From Chryseobacterium populi (GTDB lineage Bacteria; Bacteroidota; Bacteroidia; Flavobacteriales; Weeksellaceae), in the NCBI RefSeq assembly GCF_000282115.1, contig NZ_AKJY01000101.1, forward strand, positions 1-64,000: a stretch of 64,000 nucleotides of DNA, in the 5' to 3' direction. Under the pieces are notes generated by a model. That model had not been told where the DNA came from. It worked only from the letters and a program-made list of their open reading frames with translations, and did no database searches. This document shows, piece by piece, positions 16,280 through 25,053 of this stretch. The number at the start of each line of letters is the position of its first letter. Within the stretch, counting starts at the first letter, position 1. The position numbers and the translations under genes are program-made.

Positions 16280-16651
16280 TTATTTATCTTTTTCACCTGA
16301 CCAAGTCCCTGATCTTGTAGGTGTAGGAACAGCATTAGACCAGTTCCCGTTACCTTTTTTATCTGTGTTAAGAGTTCCTCTGAATTCACCGTCTGCAGGT
16401 AAGCCTAAAGAAGCGTTCAGTTCTCCAGAATCATCTAAAAATCCTGAAATATTGTAATTCTCGTCATTCATATCAGAATGCATTGTACCGGTTACTTTTC
16501 CGTCAGTGGCCACTACGATGTTCCAAACTCCTTTATCACTTCCTTCATATGTCCCGGACCACGTTCCGATGTAATCATAAATAGTCTCATCATCCGAGCT
16601 GCAACCAATTAATAAAAATGTTGTCAATAAGAGTAAAAAAAGTTTCTTCAT
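16280..16651 (-). CDS. Small lipoprotein, beta-rich, unknown function
   Basis: A 123-residue protein with a clear lipoprotein signal (MKKLFLLLLTTFLLIGCSS, lipidated C17) followed by an acidic DDE stretch. In Bacteroidota such acidic stretches near the Cys can serve as surface-export signals for lipoproteins. The mature part repeats a GTWSG(T/E) pattern at both ends (YIGTWSGTYEG near the start, RSGTWSGEKD at the end) with short beta strands between, suggesting a single closed beta-barrel-like or lipocalin-like domain. A longer frame opens six codons upstream, but the chosen ATG gives the standard signal peptide. Function is unknown. Confidence 0.8.
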   Translation of the reverse strand: MKKLFLLLLTTFLLIGCSSDDETIYDYIGTWSGTYEGSDKGVWNIVVATDGKVTGTMHSDMNDENYNISGFLDDSGELNASLGLPADGEFRGTLNTDKKGNGNWSNAVPTPTRSGTWSGEKDK

Positions 16652-17195
16652 AGTTTTATAAATAATCAAATTTGTGGAAAAATATATAAATCATTGTGTG
16701 ATTTGCATTTTTTTCAAAAGACTTTTTTGAATGTGGCAAATATATAATTTTAATTTAATTTTTGCACTTTTTGTGCATTTATTTTATAAAAAATCTTTGG
16801 AGAACAGAGGATTTTTTGCCCAGGTTTTTTCTTGTAAGACCAAAATATAATTGTATTTTTAGATGAATTACAATATAAATAATATGGATTATTTGCAAAT
16901 TATAAAATCGGTATCTGAGCTTAGAAATATTAAGCGTTATTATATTTATCAGAATATCATAAGTGTGATTTGATTTTTAAAACATATACTAAGTAATGTT
17001 TACATGAATATGTAAGCAATTTTTTTAGTTTGGATGAGAATTTTTGTACAGGAATTTATACGAAAATAATATTCCTTTCTCCCTAACTTTGTTGTAATAG
17101 ATTGGGAAGCCACAGCAGGTAACATTATGTATGAGTAACGGACATTATTTCCGTGCTTAAATATTTAGTTTTTGTACAAATTTTGTGCAAATAAA
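16652..17195. other. AT-rich intergenic region without recognisable gene
   Basis: No convincing coding frame is seen on either strand. A TAACTTTG -7-like box (17084-17091, +) stands 105 bp before the hairpin at 17196, so a short non-coding transcript is conceivable. However, no TTG at correct spacing is found. A weak hairpin ACGGA / TCCGT lies near 17138-17154. Confidence 0.4.
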
Positions 17196-17226
17196 AAAGA
17201 GTTGTAGTTTTTCACTACAACTCTTT
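17196..17226 (-). terminator. Terminator of tRNA-Ala
   Basis: Perfect 12-bp stem AAAGAGTTGTAG / CTACAACTCTTT with a 7-nt loop. On the minus strand it begins 10 nt after the tRNA 3' end and is followed by a T-run. Confidence 0.85.
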
Positions 17227-17236
17227 GATTATCAAG

Positions 17237-17310
17237 TGGAGAATACGGGGATCGAACCCGTCACCTTTAGACTGCCAGTCTAACGCTCTAGCCAGATGAG
17301 CTAATTCCCC
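17237..17310 (-). tRNA. tRNA-Ala (anticodon GGC)
   Basis: Read on the minus strand. The acceptor stem GGGGAAT / ATTCTCC forms 7 bp with one G-U. The D-arm is AGCTCATCTGGCTAGAGC. The anticodon stem TTAGA / TCTAA encloses loop CTGGCAG with anticodon GGC, decoding GCC/GCU. The T-arm is ACGGGTTCGATCCCCGT, and A is the discriminator base. CCA is not encoded. It is a single-copy unit with its own promoter and terminator. Confidence 0.96.
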
Positions 17311-17343
17311 CTTCCTGCACTGCTTTTATTCTCAAAGCGGTTA

Positions 17344-17373
17344 CAAAAGTAAGTATTTATAGCACATATACAA
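17344..17373 (-). promoter_or_regulatory. Promoter of tRNA-Ala
   Basis: Minus strand: TTG (17373-17371), 19-nt spacer, TACTTTTG (17351-17344). The predicted start near 17338 leaves a 5' leader of about 28 nt for RNase P removal. Confidence 0.8.
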
Positions 17374-17507
17374 ACATTTTATTAAAATTTTATTTAGCAG
17401 GATATTTGATTTGCCATATAATAATCATTTTCGGAACATACTTTTAAATGGAAAAAACAAAACAACTGTCTAATTATCAAACTTTTACTAAATAAATTAT
17501 GTTAAAA

Positions 17508-18002
17508 TTAACTTGAATAAGATGATTTTTTATTCTTCAATTGCAAAACCCGCTGTAAAAATGACTGATTCGCAATTTTTTCTTCTGCTTCGTCAATCGC
17601 TTTCAGTAAGTGGTTTTCGTTATCGGCAATTTCTCCCAATACTGTTCTGACCAGTTCCCAGACCGGTTTCATTTTTTCAATCAGTTCAAGTCCTTTCGGG
17701 GCAAGCTCTATTAAACGTTTACGCTCATCCTGTTTATCTTTTTTCGAGACAATTATTTTCTGCTTTTCAAGCTCTTTGAGTAAGCTTATGGTGGATGGAT
17801 GCGTATATCCTATTTCATTTGCAATTTCTACGACACTGAGTACTTTCTTATGATGTAATGTAAAGATTACAGGAAACCATTTTGGTTCAAAATCGATACC
17901 GAATGCTTTATAGATCAATGCCCCATCTTTACGTAATTGTTCACTTAACCTTTGTAATCTTGTTGATATGGCAAGAATTCCGGATTCATTGATAACATTC
18001 AT
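17508..18002 (-). CDS. MarR-family transcriptional regulator
   Basis: A 164-residue winged-helix regulator. The recognition region reads VVEIANEIGYTHPSTISLLKELEKQKIIVSKKDKQDERKRLIELAPKG, with the MarR wing signature D-x-R. It is co-transcribed with the upstream acetyltransferase gene: its start overlaps that stop codon (ATGA). The pair is preceded by perfect palindromes overlapping the promoter, so autoregulation is likely. The inducing ligand is unknown. The helix 1 region (RLSEQLRKDGALIYKAFGIDFEPKW) resembles MarR members that lie beside GNAT enzymes in Bacteroidota. Confidence 0.92.
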   Translation of the reverse strand: MNVINESGILAISTRLQRLSEQLRKDGALIYKAFGIDFEPKWFPVIFTLHHKKVLSVVEIANEIGYTHPSTISLLKELEKQKIIVSKKDKQDERKRLIELAPKGLELIEKMKPVWELVRTVLGEIADNENHLLKAIDEAEEKIANQSFLQRVLQLKNKKSSYSS

Positions 18003-18493
18003 GAGTTAGCTTTTAAATTAAGAAAACAAAAAACATTATCAGCACTCATCACAGGAAATTTTACAGGAAGCGACTCTTTAGCAATGATCCCGAAGTGATT
18101 CCGTTCATAGAACCGTAGTGCTGCTTTCAGAACTGAGATCGTTCCTAAATAAACTTCGTCAATCCTGTTCTCATGACAATATGCAATCAGGATCTCCAAT
18201 AGTTTCTGGGCAATATTATATTCCTTCCCCCTGAATTCTTTTTTCACAAACATCTTCCTGATTGCTGCTGCTTTTTCATCAAATTTAACCAGAGCTATCG
18301 TACCAACAAGCTCACCGTTAATAAAAGCTCCCCAGAAATTTCCGCCGGCATTAAGATAAAACTCTTCTATCTTCAGAAGATCCGGCTGGTCTTCTATCGT
18401 AATCGGAATATTAAACTCTTTCTGCTGTATATTCAGGATCAGATCGATTATTGGTTCTGAATAAGTATTGTTTACCGGATGTATTTCTAACAT
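17999..18493 (-). CDS. GNAT-family N-acetyltransferase
   Basis: A 164-residue acetyl-CoA-dependent transferase. The acetyl-CoA pyrophosphate loop is the KKEFRGKEYNIAQKLLE stretch (around residues 92-108), a near match to Q/RxxGxG/A with K-E-Y replacing the usual glycine step. ALRFYERNHFGII follows as motif B. The substrate is unknown. Because its partner gene is a MarR regulator and the promoter has an operator, a role in resisting a small molecule (acetylating a drug or toxic metabolite) is reasonable but unproven. Confidence 0.88.
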   Translation of the reverse strand: MLEIHPVNNTYSEPIIDLILNIQQKEFNIPITIEDQPDLLKIEEFYLNAGGNFWGAFINGELVGTIALVKFDEKAAAIRKMFVKKEFRGKEYNIAQKLLEILIAYCHENRIDEVYLGTISVLKAALRFYERNHFGIIAKESLPVKFPVMSADNVFCFLNLKANS

Positions 18494-18510
18494 AGCAATT
18501 TATTTAAGTA

Positions 18511-18541
18511 CAAAACTACGTAGTTAACTACATATATACAA
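18511..18541 (-). promoter_or_regulatory. Promoter with overlapping palindromic operators (GNAT-MarR operon)
   Basis: Minus strand: TTG (18541-18539), 20-nt spacer, TAGTTTTG (18518-18511). Two perfect palindromes overlap it: GTAGTTAACTAC (18520-18531) in the spacer and ACTACGTAGT (18515-18524) across the -7 element. A protein bound here would block RNA polymerase. The MarR protein of the same operon is the obvious candidate. Confidence 0.75.
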
Positions 18542-18585
18542 ACAAAAATCAGAAAATTATTTTAAGTTTAAAATCAATCCAAACA

Positions 18586-18618
18586 AAAAGCGCATGTCAG
18601 TTACTAACATGCGCTTTT
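18586..18618 (-). terminator. Terminator of RND efflux operon
   Basis: Perfect 12-bp stem AAAAGCGCATGT / ACATGCGCTTTT with a 9-nt loop, 18 bp beyond the stop codon of the outer membrane factor gene. Confidence 0.85.
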
Positions 18619-18636
18619 AATTTATTTATCGAATGG

Positions 18637-20052
18637 TTATTGCCATCCGCCTCCTAAAGCTTGATAAAGATCTATCGCTGCTTTCATTTTGCTGTATTCG
18701 GCATTGGAAATATTCAGTTCTGCATTCAATGAATTCACGCTTGCATTCAATACTTCAAGATAATTGGCCATACCGTAGTTAACAAGTTCCTGGGAATATT
18801 CAACTGAATTTTTGTAAGCACTCAATTCTTTCTGCTTCAAATCTATATAAGAGTCCTGAACAGAGAAAACCCTGATCGCATCCGAAACTTCTTTCCCTGC
18901 AGTAAGAACGGTTTTTCTAAAATTAAGGTAAGCTGTTTCCTGATTGGCAAGACTTACTTCATAATTGGTTTTAATTGTTCTTTTATTCAGAATCGGTTGA
19001 GCCAATCCTCCAACAACACTTGCAAATAATGAATTTACACTGAATAAATGATCAATATCCAGAGATTGAATTCCACCATTTCCTGTAATTTTCAGTGTAG
19101 GATAAAATTGAGCTTTCGCAGAATTTGTCAATTCAAAAGCATTCATCAGGTTATACTCTGCTCTCATTACATCAGGGCGATTGGCTAATAACTGAGCCGG
19201 ATAACCCAATTTTAAATCGATCGGAATATTCTGGCTTTCCAGCGTTGACCTTTCAATGGAATGAGATGGCTCTCCCATCAATAAGCTCATGGTGTTTTCC
19301 AGCAACTGAATCTGGGTATCAATATCGATCAACAGAGATCTGGCATTAAAAACCAAAGCTTCACTTTGCTGAACAGCAACTTCAGTCACCGTTCCCGATT
19401 CTTTTAATGCTTTCGTTGTTTCCAGGTTCTTCTCACGAACTCCAATGGTTTCTGTAATAATTCTCTTCTGGGCATCATACGTTAACAATTGATAGTATGC
19501 TGAAGCAATAGAAGCAACCAAATCGCTTTTTACTGCTTTGTGAGCTGCAACAGTACCTAAATAAGTGGCCAGCTGAGCTTTTTCCTGAGCTTTTAATTTT
19601 CCCCAGAGATCAGCCTCCCATCCTATGCTTGCAGTAATATCAAGCTGATTGATGTAGCGTCTTTGCCCGAATAGCTGTCCGGTTTGTGTATTTAAAGACT
19701 GAGTCTGGAAAGTATATCCCGAACCGACAGTTACTGTCGGTTCATAGGCAGCTTTACTCTGCTTTAAATAAGCTTCCGCAGAGGTAATGCTCTGCAGGGC
19801 AATCCTTATATCCAGGTTATTCTCCAAAGCTTTGGAAATATGTCCCTGCAATATAGGATCTGTAAAAATTGCTTTCCATGAAATGTTGGCAACATTTGTA
19901 CTGTCTGAAGGAAGCATATCTGTTCGGAAAAGCTTTTCGTCTACTACGTTTTTCGGTCTTTCATATTCTTTTCTTGCCATACAAGATGAAACGGCTGCAA
20001 GAATTGCGACTGAAAAAGTTATTCCTTTTATGATGTTTAATAAACTCTTCAT
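18637..20052 (-). CDS. RND efflux outer membrane factor (TolC/NodT type) lipoprotein
   Basis: Outer membrane channel of the tripartite pump encoded just upstream. The lipoprotein signal ends ILAAVSSCMA (C24). The protein has the duplicated outer-membrane-efflux fold with long coiled regions (about residues 80-270 and 290-470), the family phrases ISWKAIFTDPILQ and ALENNLDIRIALQSI, then RPDVMRAEYNLMNAF. It ends MKAAIDLYQALGGGWQ, the typical terminus of NodT-type proteins. The 471-residue length is usual. It lies 95 bp after the permease gene. Confidence 0.94.
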   Translation of the reverse strand: MKSLLNIIKGITFSVAILAAVSSCMARKEYERPKNVVDEKLFRTDMLPSDSTNVANISWKAIFTDPILQGHISKALENNLDIRIALQSITSAEAYLKQSKAAYEPTVTVGSGYTFQTQSLNTQTGQLFGQRRYINQLDITASIGWEADLWGKLKAQEKAQLATYLGTVAAHKAVKSDLVASIASAYYQLLTYDAQKRIITETIGVREKNLETTKALKESGTVTEVAVQQSEALVFNARSLLIDIDTQIQLLENTMSLLMGEPSHSIERSTLESQNIPIDLKLGYPAQLLANRPDVMRAEYNLMNAFELTNSAKAQFYPTLKITGNGGIQSLDIDHLFSVNSLFASVVGGLAQPILNKRTIKTNYEVSLANQETAYLNFRKTVLTAGKEVSDAIRVFSVQDSYIDLKQKELSAYKNSVEYSQELVNYGMANYLEVLNASVNSLNAELNISNAEYSKMKAAIDLYQALGGGWQ

Positions 20053-20060
20053 TATGAATG

Positions 20061-20096
20061 ATTAGAAGTTAGAAATCAGAAGCCAGAAGCCAGATT
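20061..20096. repeat. Short tandem AGAAGCC-type intergenic repeat
   Basis: The gap between permease and outer membrane factor contains CAGAAGC twice in tandem (20077-20090), continued by CAGA and preceded by looser copies (TTAGAAGTTAGAAATCAG). I believe similar degenerate heptamer tracts occur in flavobacterial intergenic DNA. It may simply be slippage-prone sequence. Confidence 0.4.
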
Positions 20097-20147
20097 AACA
20101 ATGAGTGAAGGTTTGCTATCTAACTTCCGGTATCTTAATTTTTAATT

Positions 20148-23100
20148 TTATTCTGCTAAGTTGATGTCTTCTTTTTTAATAGGTTTGATCTTTTCCTGCA
20201 ATGTTTCAAAAATCACATACAATACAGGGATTACAAAAAGACCTAAAATAGTACCTATCAACAGCCCGATTGCTGCTCCTGTTGCGATGGATCTGTTACC
20301 TACAGCACCAATTCCACTTGCCAAAACCAACGGCAAAAGACCAAAGATAAAGGCAAAAGATGTCATCAGGATGGGTCTTAACCTTGCTTTTGCAGCATTG
20401 ATCGCAGACATGACAATACTTTCGCCATGATGCCTTCTCTGTACGGCAAATTCTACAATCAAAATGGCATTTTTAGCTAATAATCCCACCAACATAATCA
20501 GGGCGATCTGAAAGTAAATATTATTTTCCAAGCCCATAATTTTTTGCCCGAAATAAGCTCCCATCACTCCTAGCGGAAGTGAAATCACCACAATTAAAGG
20601 AAGGATATAACTTTCGTACTGAGCGGAAAGGATAAAGTAAACGAAGATCAAGCTTAATGCAAAGATCAATACCGTCTGAGATCCTGAATTTAGTTCTTCT
20701 CTCGTCAAACCGGTAAACTCAACATCATAATTCTGATTCAAGCTTTCTTTAGCCACCTGCTGTACAGCAGTAATTGCATCCCCGGAACTGTATCCCTGAG
20801 CATTACCACCGGTAATTTTAACAGAAGTAAAAAGGTTATAACGGCTTACAGATTGTGGCCCGTAGGCTTTATTAAGGGTGACAAACTGTGAGATCGGAGA
20901 CATCACACCTGAACCTGTTTTCACATAGAGTTCATTAAGATTATCAATATTTTTCCTTGCATCAGGAAGTGCCTGTACCATTACCCTGAACTGCTTTCCG
21001 TATTTTGTAAAGTCAGCGGTGTAAATACCACCGATATATCCCTGCATCGTACTCAGGATATCATTTACGGAAACTCCCAGTTGCTTAGCTAAAGGAACAT
21101 TGATCTGCATTTCATACTGCGGATATTTTGTATTGAATGAGGTTTGGGCAAACTCAATTTCCGGTCTTTCCATTAATTTACCAAGGAATTCGTTCGTCTT
21201 ATTATCCAGATCGGCATATTCTCCTCCTGATTTATCCAGAAGCACCATTTCAAAACCTGCACTGTTCCCAAAGCCAGGTACACTTGGCGGCTGGAAGAAT
21301 ACGATTTTAGCATCAGGTACCTTTCCTGAAATTCCGAATAGTTTTTTGGTGATATCTTCGGAAGTCTGTCCGTCTTTTTTCCTTTCATCGAACGGTTTTA
21401 GCTTAATGAAAGCAAGACCGTTGTTACTTCCGTTTCCGGATAAGAATCCCCTACCTGTTGAAATGGTTACGTTTTGTACTCCCGGAACTTTCATCGCATT
21501 AGCCTGAAGGGTTTTCAAAGCATTGTATGTTCTTTCCATAGAAGCACCCGGAGGCAGCTGTACATCGGTAAAGATAATACCTCGGTCTTCTGTAGGTACG
21601 AAACCTTTTTTCATGGAAACACTTGCCCAGTATAAAATTCCACCTGTAACGGCAAATATGATCAGGGTAACCCATTTATGTCTCAACAGGAATACAAATC
21701 CTCTTCCGTAACGTTCAGTCGCTGTTTTAAAAGCAATATTAAATTTGTAGAAAAATTTCTGCATGAAATTCATGCTCTGGTATTTTTCATGATGCTCGGC
21801 ATGAGGCTTCAGGAATAATGAACATAAAACAGGACTTAGCGTTAACGCATTAATCGCAGAAATGATAATTGCTACGATCAACGTAATCCCGAACTGCTGA
21901 TAGAAAACCCCGGTAGGACCTGTGATAAAAGTTACCGGAATAAATACAGACGCCATGACCAGTGTAATTGAGATAATTGCTCCTGTAATCTCACCCATTG
22001 CTTCTACGGTAGCCTTTTTTGCATCAGCGATACCATGTTCCATCTTGGCGTGAACGGCCTCGACGACGACAATCGCGTCATCCACCACAATACCGATCGC
22101 AAGAACAAGGGCAAATAATGTCAATAAGTTTAATGAATATCCGAATAAATTCAGGAAGAAAAACGCACCCACAATAGAAACCGGTACCGCGATAGCCGGA
22201 ATCAGTGTAGACCTGAAATCCTGAAGGAAAATATATACTACAATAAATACAAGGATGAAGGCTTCAATTAAGGTATGAACCACTTTATCAATGGAAGCTT
22301 CCAGGAATTCATTCGTATCAAAGTTAAATGTATATTTTACACCCTGGGGAAAACTTCCTTCGGCAGATTTAAGATAAGCTTTGATATTTTTAATGATCTC
22401 CTGTGCATTGGAACCCGGTGTCTGGAAAATTCCCATACTGATAGAAGGATTGTTTCCGTTTTCCCCAACTCCTGTATAGGATTGTCCTGCCAGTTCAACT
22501 TTAGCCACATCTTTCAGCATCAGGTTTTGCCCATCGCTCAGAGATTTGATAATAATGTTGTCATATTGGCTTTTATCATTGAACTTACCTACATATTTAA
22601 TAATATATTCAAAAGAGCTACCGCTGTTTTGTCCGATAGAACCGGCGGCGGCTTCTCTACTCTGCTCGTTGATGGCATTGGTAACATCTGTAGGAGTTAC
22701 TCCGTATGCTGCCATTTTTGCAGGGTCCAACCAGATTCTCATGGAGTAATTTTTACCTCCGAAAACATTGGCATCCCCTACACCATTAATCCTTTTAAGA
22801 TTCGGAATAATATTGATATTCAAAAAGTTCTGCAGGTATACATCATCCAGGTCTTTGTTTTCAGAATAAAATGACATATACATCAGGGCACTTGTCTGCT
22901 GCTTCTGGGTAACTACCCCTGAACGGGTAACTTCACTGGGAAGTAACGGTGTAGCTCTGGTTACACGGTTCTGAACGTTTACCGCTGCAATATCCGGATC
23001 TATTCCCTGTTTAAAGAATACCTGAATATTGGCAGAACCGTCATTTCCAGCGGATGAAGTAATATAATCCATTCCTTCCACCCCGTTGATCTGTTCTTCC

Positions 23101-23294
23101 AAAGGAACTACCACACTCTTCATTACGGTTTCGGCATTGGCTCCGGTATAGTTAGCAGTAACACTTACCGTGGGAGGCGCAATGTCCGGATACTGGGTAA
23201 CCGGCAATGAAATAAGTCCCAAAACACCGAGAATAACAATTAAAATTGATATTACAGTGGATAAAACCGGTCTGTTAATAAAGTTCTTTATCAT
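20148..23294 (-). CDS. RND efflux permease, HAE1 family (AcrB/MexB-like)
   Basis: Proton-driven inner membrane pump. At 1048 residues it is full length with twelve predicted helices in two repeats and two large periplasmic loops. It starts MIKNFINRPVLSTVISILIVILG. TM4 contains the proton-relay acids in AIGIVVDDAIVVVEAVH, the GDD/DDA pair of HAE1 pumps. The second repeat has GLLAKNAILIVEFAVQ with the TM10 lysine. The porter-domain phrase LPPGASMERT and the docking region are intact. Substrates are probably hydrophobic or amphiphilic compounds. The adaptor gene ends one base before it. Confidence 0.97.
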   Translation of the reverse strand: MIKNFINRPVLSTVISILIVILGVLGLISLPVTQYPDIAPPTVSVTANYTGANAETVMKSVVVPLEEQINGVEGMDYITSSAGNDGSANIQVFFKQGIDPDIAAVNVQNRVTRATPLLPSEVTRSGVVTQKQQTSALMYMSFYSENKDLDDVYLQNFLNINIIPNLKRINGVGDANVFGGKNYSMRIWLDPAKMAAYGVTPTDVTNAINEQSREAAAGSIGQNSGSSFEYIIKYVGKFNDKSQYDNIIIKSLSDGQNLMLKDVAKVELAGQSYTGVGENGNNPSISMGIFQTPGSNAQEIIKNIKAYLKSAEGSFPQGVKYTFNFDTNEFLEASIDKVVHTLIEAFILVFIVVYIFLQDFRSTLIPAIAVPVSIVGAFFFLNLFGYSLNLLTLFALVLAIGIVVDDAIVVVEAVHAKMEHGIADAKKATVEAMGEITGAIISITLVMASVFIPVTFITGPTGVFYQQFGITLIVAIIISAINALTLSPVLCSLFLKPHAEHHEKYQSMNFMQKFFYKFNIAFKTATERYGRGFVFLLRHKWVTLIIFAVTGGILYWASVSMKKGFVPTEDRGIIFTDVQLPPGASMERTYNALKTLQANAMKVPGVQNVTISTGRGFLSGNGSNNGLAFIKLKPFDERKKDGQTSEDITKKLFGISGKVPDAKIVFFQPPSVPGFGNSAGFEMVLLDKSGGEYADLDNKTNEFLGKLMERPEIEFAQTSFNTKYPQYEMQINVPLAKQLGVSVNDILSTMQGYIGGIYTADFTKYGKQFRVMVQALPDARKNIDNLNELYVKTGSGVMSPISQFVTLNKAYGPQSVSRYNLFTSVKITGGNAQGYSSGDAITAVQQVAKESLNQNYDVEFTGLTREELNSGSQTVLIFALSLIFVYFILSAQYESYILPLIVVISLPLGVMGAYFGQKIMGLENNIYFQIALIMLVGLLAKNAILIVEFAVQRRHHGESIVMSAINAAKARLRPILMTSFAFIFGLLPLVLASGIGAVGNRSIATGAAIGLLIGTILGLFVIPVLYVIFETLQEKIKPIKKEDINLAE

Positions 23295-23295
23295 T

Positions 23296-24480
23296 TTAGA
23301 ATTTCGGTTTTATAGATTGAACCAGGCTATCCATTTTTACAGGCTTCGGTTTAACGGCTGTTCCGGATTTTAATCCGCCGATTCCCGCTGCTATTACTGT
23401 TTCGCCTTTGTTTACTCCTGATTTTAATAATGCCATATTGTCAATTCTTTCAATTACATCTACCACTACATTTTTAGCCGTATCTTTTTCCACTTTATAT
23501 ACGTAAACAATACCCTGCTGTTCGTAAGTTGCACTTTCAGGAATTACCAAAACATTATCATAAGCTTTCGGTAATCTGATCGTACCACTGTTTCCGTTGC
23601 TCAATAATTTCTGGGCATTGGAGAATCCCACTCTGAACTGAATTGTTCCTGTAGTAGGATCAATCTGTCCTGTAATGGCTTCAATTCTACCTTTTTCAGG
23701 GTATAGGCTTCCGTTTGCCAATTGTAAATCAACCATCGGAAGGTTCTTAATTTTCTCCGGAAGTGTAGCACCGGCAGATTTTTCAAGGAAATCAAAATAT
23801 TCTTTTTCATTCATTGAAAAGTAAGCGAAAACCTGGGAAGTATCTGAAATAGTAGTTAATGGCGTTTGGTCAGTCGGGCCAACCAAACTTCCGACTTTTA
23901 AAGGAAGTTTTCCGACAACTCCTGAAATGGGCGCACGGATAATGGAATATTCGATATTGGCTTCCACTCCTTTATAATTGGCTGATGCCTGTTGTTTTGC
24001 AGCAATAGCCTGCTGTAGCTGAGCCTGTGCCTGAGCCAGGTTAGCCTGTGCAGTCTGCAGCTGAACATTACTGATAATGTTTTTGGCTACAAGAGGCTTC
24101 AGTTTATTTACTTCTACCTGTGCAGCATTTACAGAGGCCTGAGCCGCCGTTATATTAGACTGGGCTGCACCGATTCCTGCTTTTGCAGCTGCGGCATTTT
24201 CATTCAAGATGTTAGTTTCAAGACGGAATAAAGGCTGTCCCTTAGTAACATACTGCCCTTCATCTACTAAAAGCTGTGTGATATACCCCTGAATTTTTGC
24301 GCGCACATCATTGTTTATCCTACCTTGTATATTGGCAGGAAAGGTCTGATACCCTACAATATTCTTTTGCTCTACCGATACTACAGGATAAGGCTTTGCA
24401 CCATCCTGTTTCGGAGCTTCTTTTTTGCAGGCAGTAAGAGAAAGTGCCGCAACAGAGAGTATTATTAGTTTATTTGTCAT
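23296..24480 (-). CDS. RND efflux periplasmic adaptor (MFP/HlyD-like) lipoprotein
   Basis: Links the permease to the outer membrane factor. The lipoprotein signal ends LSLTACKKE (C18). The order is beta-barrel/lipoyl/hairpin/lipoyl/barrel: YITQLLVDEGQYVTKGQPLFRLE (first lipoyl half, about residues 67-90) and a long Ala/Gln-rich alpha-hairpin with repeated AQA units (about 95-170). The second lipoyl half is YSIIRAPISGVVGKLPLKVGSLV, and a membrane-proximal domain follows. It is one base from the regulator upstream and one base from the permease downstream. Confidence 0.95.
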   Translation of the reverse strand: MTNKLIILSVAALSLTACKKEAPKQDGAKPYPVVSVEQKNIVGYQTFPANIQGRINNDVRAKIQGYITQLLVDEGQYVTKGQPLFRLETNILNENAAAAKAGIGAAQSNITAAQASVNAAQVEVNKLKPLVAKNIISNVQLQTAQANLAQAQAQLQQAIAAKQQASANYKGVEANIEYSIIRAPISGVVGKLPLKVGSLVGPTDQTPLTTISDTSQVFAYFSMNEKEYFDFLEKSAGATLPEKIKNLPMVDLQLANGSLYPEKGRIEAITGQIDPTTGTIQFRVGFSNAQKLLSNGNSGTIRLPKAYDNVLVIPESATYEQQGIVYVYKVEKDTAKNVVVDVIERIDNMALLKSGVNKGETVIAAGIGGLKSGTAVKPKPVKMDSLVQSIKPKF

Positions 24481-24481
24481 T

Positions 24482-24937
24482 TTATAGTTTATTAAGAGAT
24501 TCCTGAATATTTTTTATGTTTTTGTTTAAAAGAACTTTATAAGCTTCTATCCTTTCATTGTAGCCATCATCTTTTACTTTTTTAAAAGTGTTTAAATCAT
24601 CGAGTAGTTTTAATTCGTCTTGCATTTTCTGAACTATTTTTTCAAATCTTATTTTTTTATATTCATCATTGATGAAGAAATAACGTTTCCGCTCATCCAT
24701 TTTACTGTGGTCTACTATAAGCTGTGCATTTAATAATAATGAAATACTCGTAGAAACGGAACTTTTACTTGCAGAAAGCACTTCAACAAACTCATCAAAA
24801 GTAATCCCCACTTTTTCATAATCAAAAAGGAGATAAGCATAAATTTTTGAAGCTAAAGGAGGAATATTGAAAACGGTACCGTAGAATCTTACAGCATCCT
24901 GAAAAATTTTTTCATCAACTTCTATACTTTGGTGCAT
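24482..24937 (-). CDS. GbsR/MarR-type transcriptional regulator of efflux operon
   Basis: A 151-residue winged-helix protein, first gene of the efflux operon. The N-terminus VRFYGTVFNIPPLASKIYAYLLF is the GbsR-like opening; the HTH is ITFDEFVEVLSASKSSVSTSISLLLNAQLI, and the wing follows with DERKRYFF. The C-terminal helix (EKIVQKMQDELKLLDDL onward) is coiled-coil-like, giving a dimer. A perfect 15-nt palindrome beside the -7 element suggests it represses its own operon. Such repressors release DNA on binding a pump substrate; the ligand here is unknown. Confidence 0.9.
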   Translation of the reverse strand: MHQSIEVDEKIFQDAVRFYGTVFNIPPLASKIYAYLLFDYEKVGITFDEFVEVLSASKSSVSTSISLLLNAQLIVDHSKMDERKRYFFINDEYKKIRFEKIVQKMQDELKLLDDLNTFKKVKDDGYNERIEAYKVLLNKNIKNIQESLNKL

Positions 24938-24953
24938 AATATAAAAATTTGAA

Positions 24954-24988
24954 CAAAAGTAGAAATTAGTTCAGAACTAAACGAACAA
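24954..24988 (-). promoter_or_regulatory. Promoter and operator of RND efflux operon
   Basis: Minus strand: TACTTTTG -7 element (24961-24954). The perfect inverted repeat TTAGTTC-A-GAACTAA (24966-24980) fills the spacer. A TTG at 24988-24986 gives a 24-nt spacer, one longer than the usual maximum. The palindrome's position between the two promoter elements is that of a repressor site. Confidence 0.7.
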
Positions 24989-25053
24989 AGATGATAGAGT
25001 TTATAAATATACGCTGTTTTAAAAATTCAATGGAAAGCGATTTAACTTTTTGC

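Noticed and set aside
17084..17226. Small RNA gene ahead of tRNA-Ala
   Set aside because: There is a TAACTTTG box and a hairpin at the end, but no TTG at the right spacing. The hairpin is well explained as the tRNA terminator on the other strand.
22275..22874. 199-codon open frame on the + strand opposite the RND permease
   Set aside because: It is a shadow of the conserved permease gene. Its translated product is low-quality, cysteine/phenylalanine-rich and unlike any family I know.
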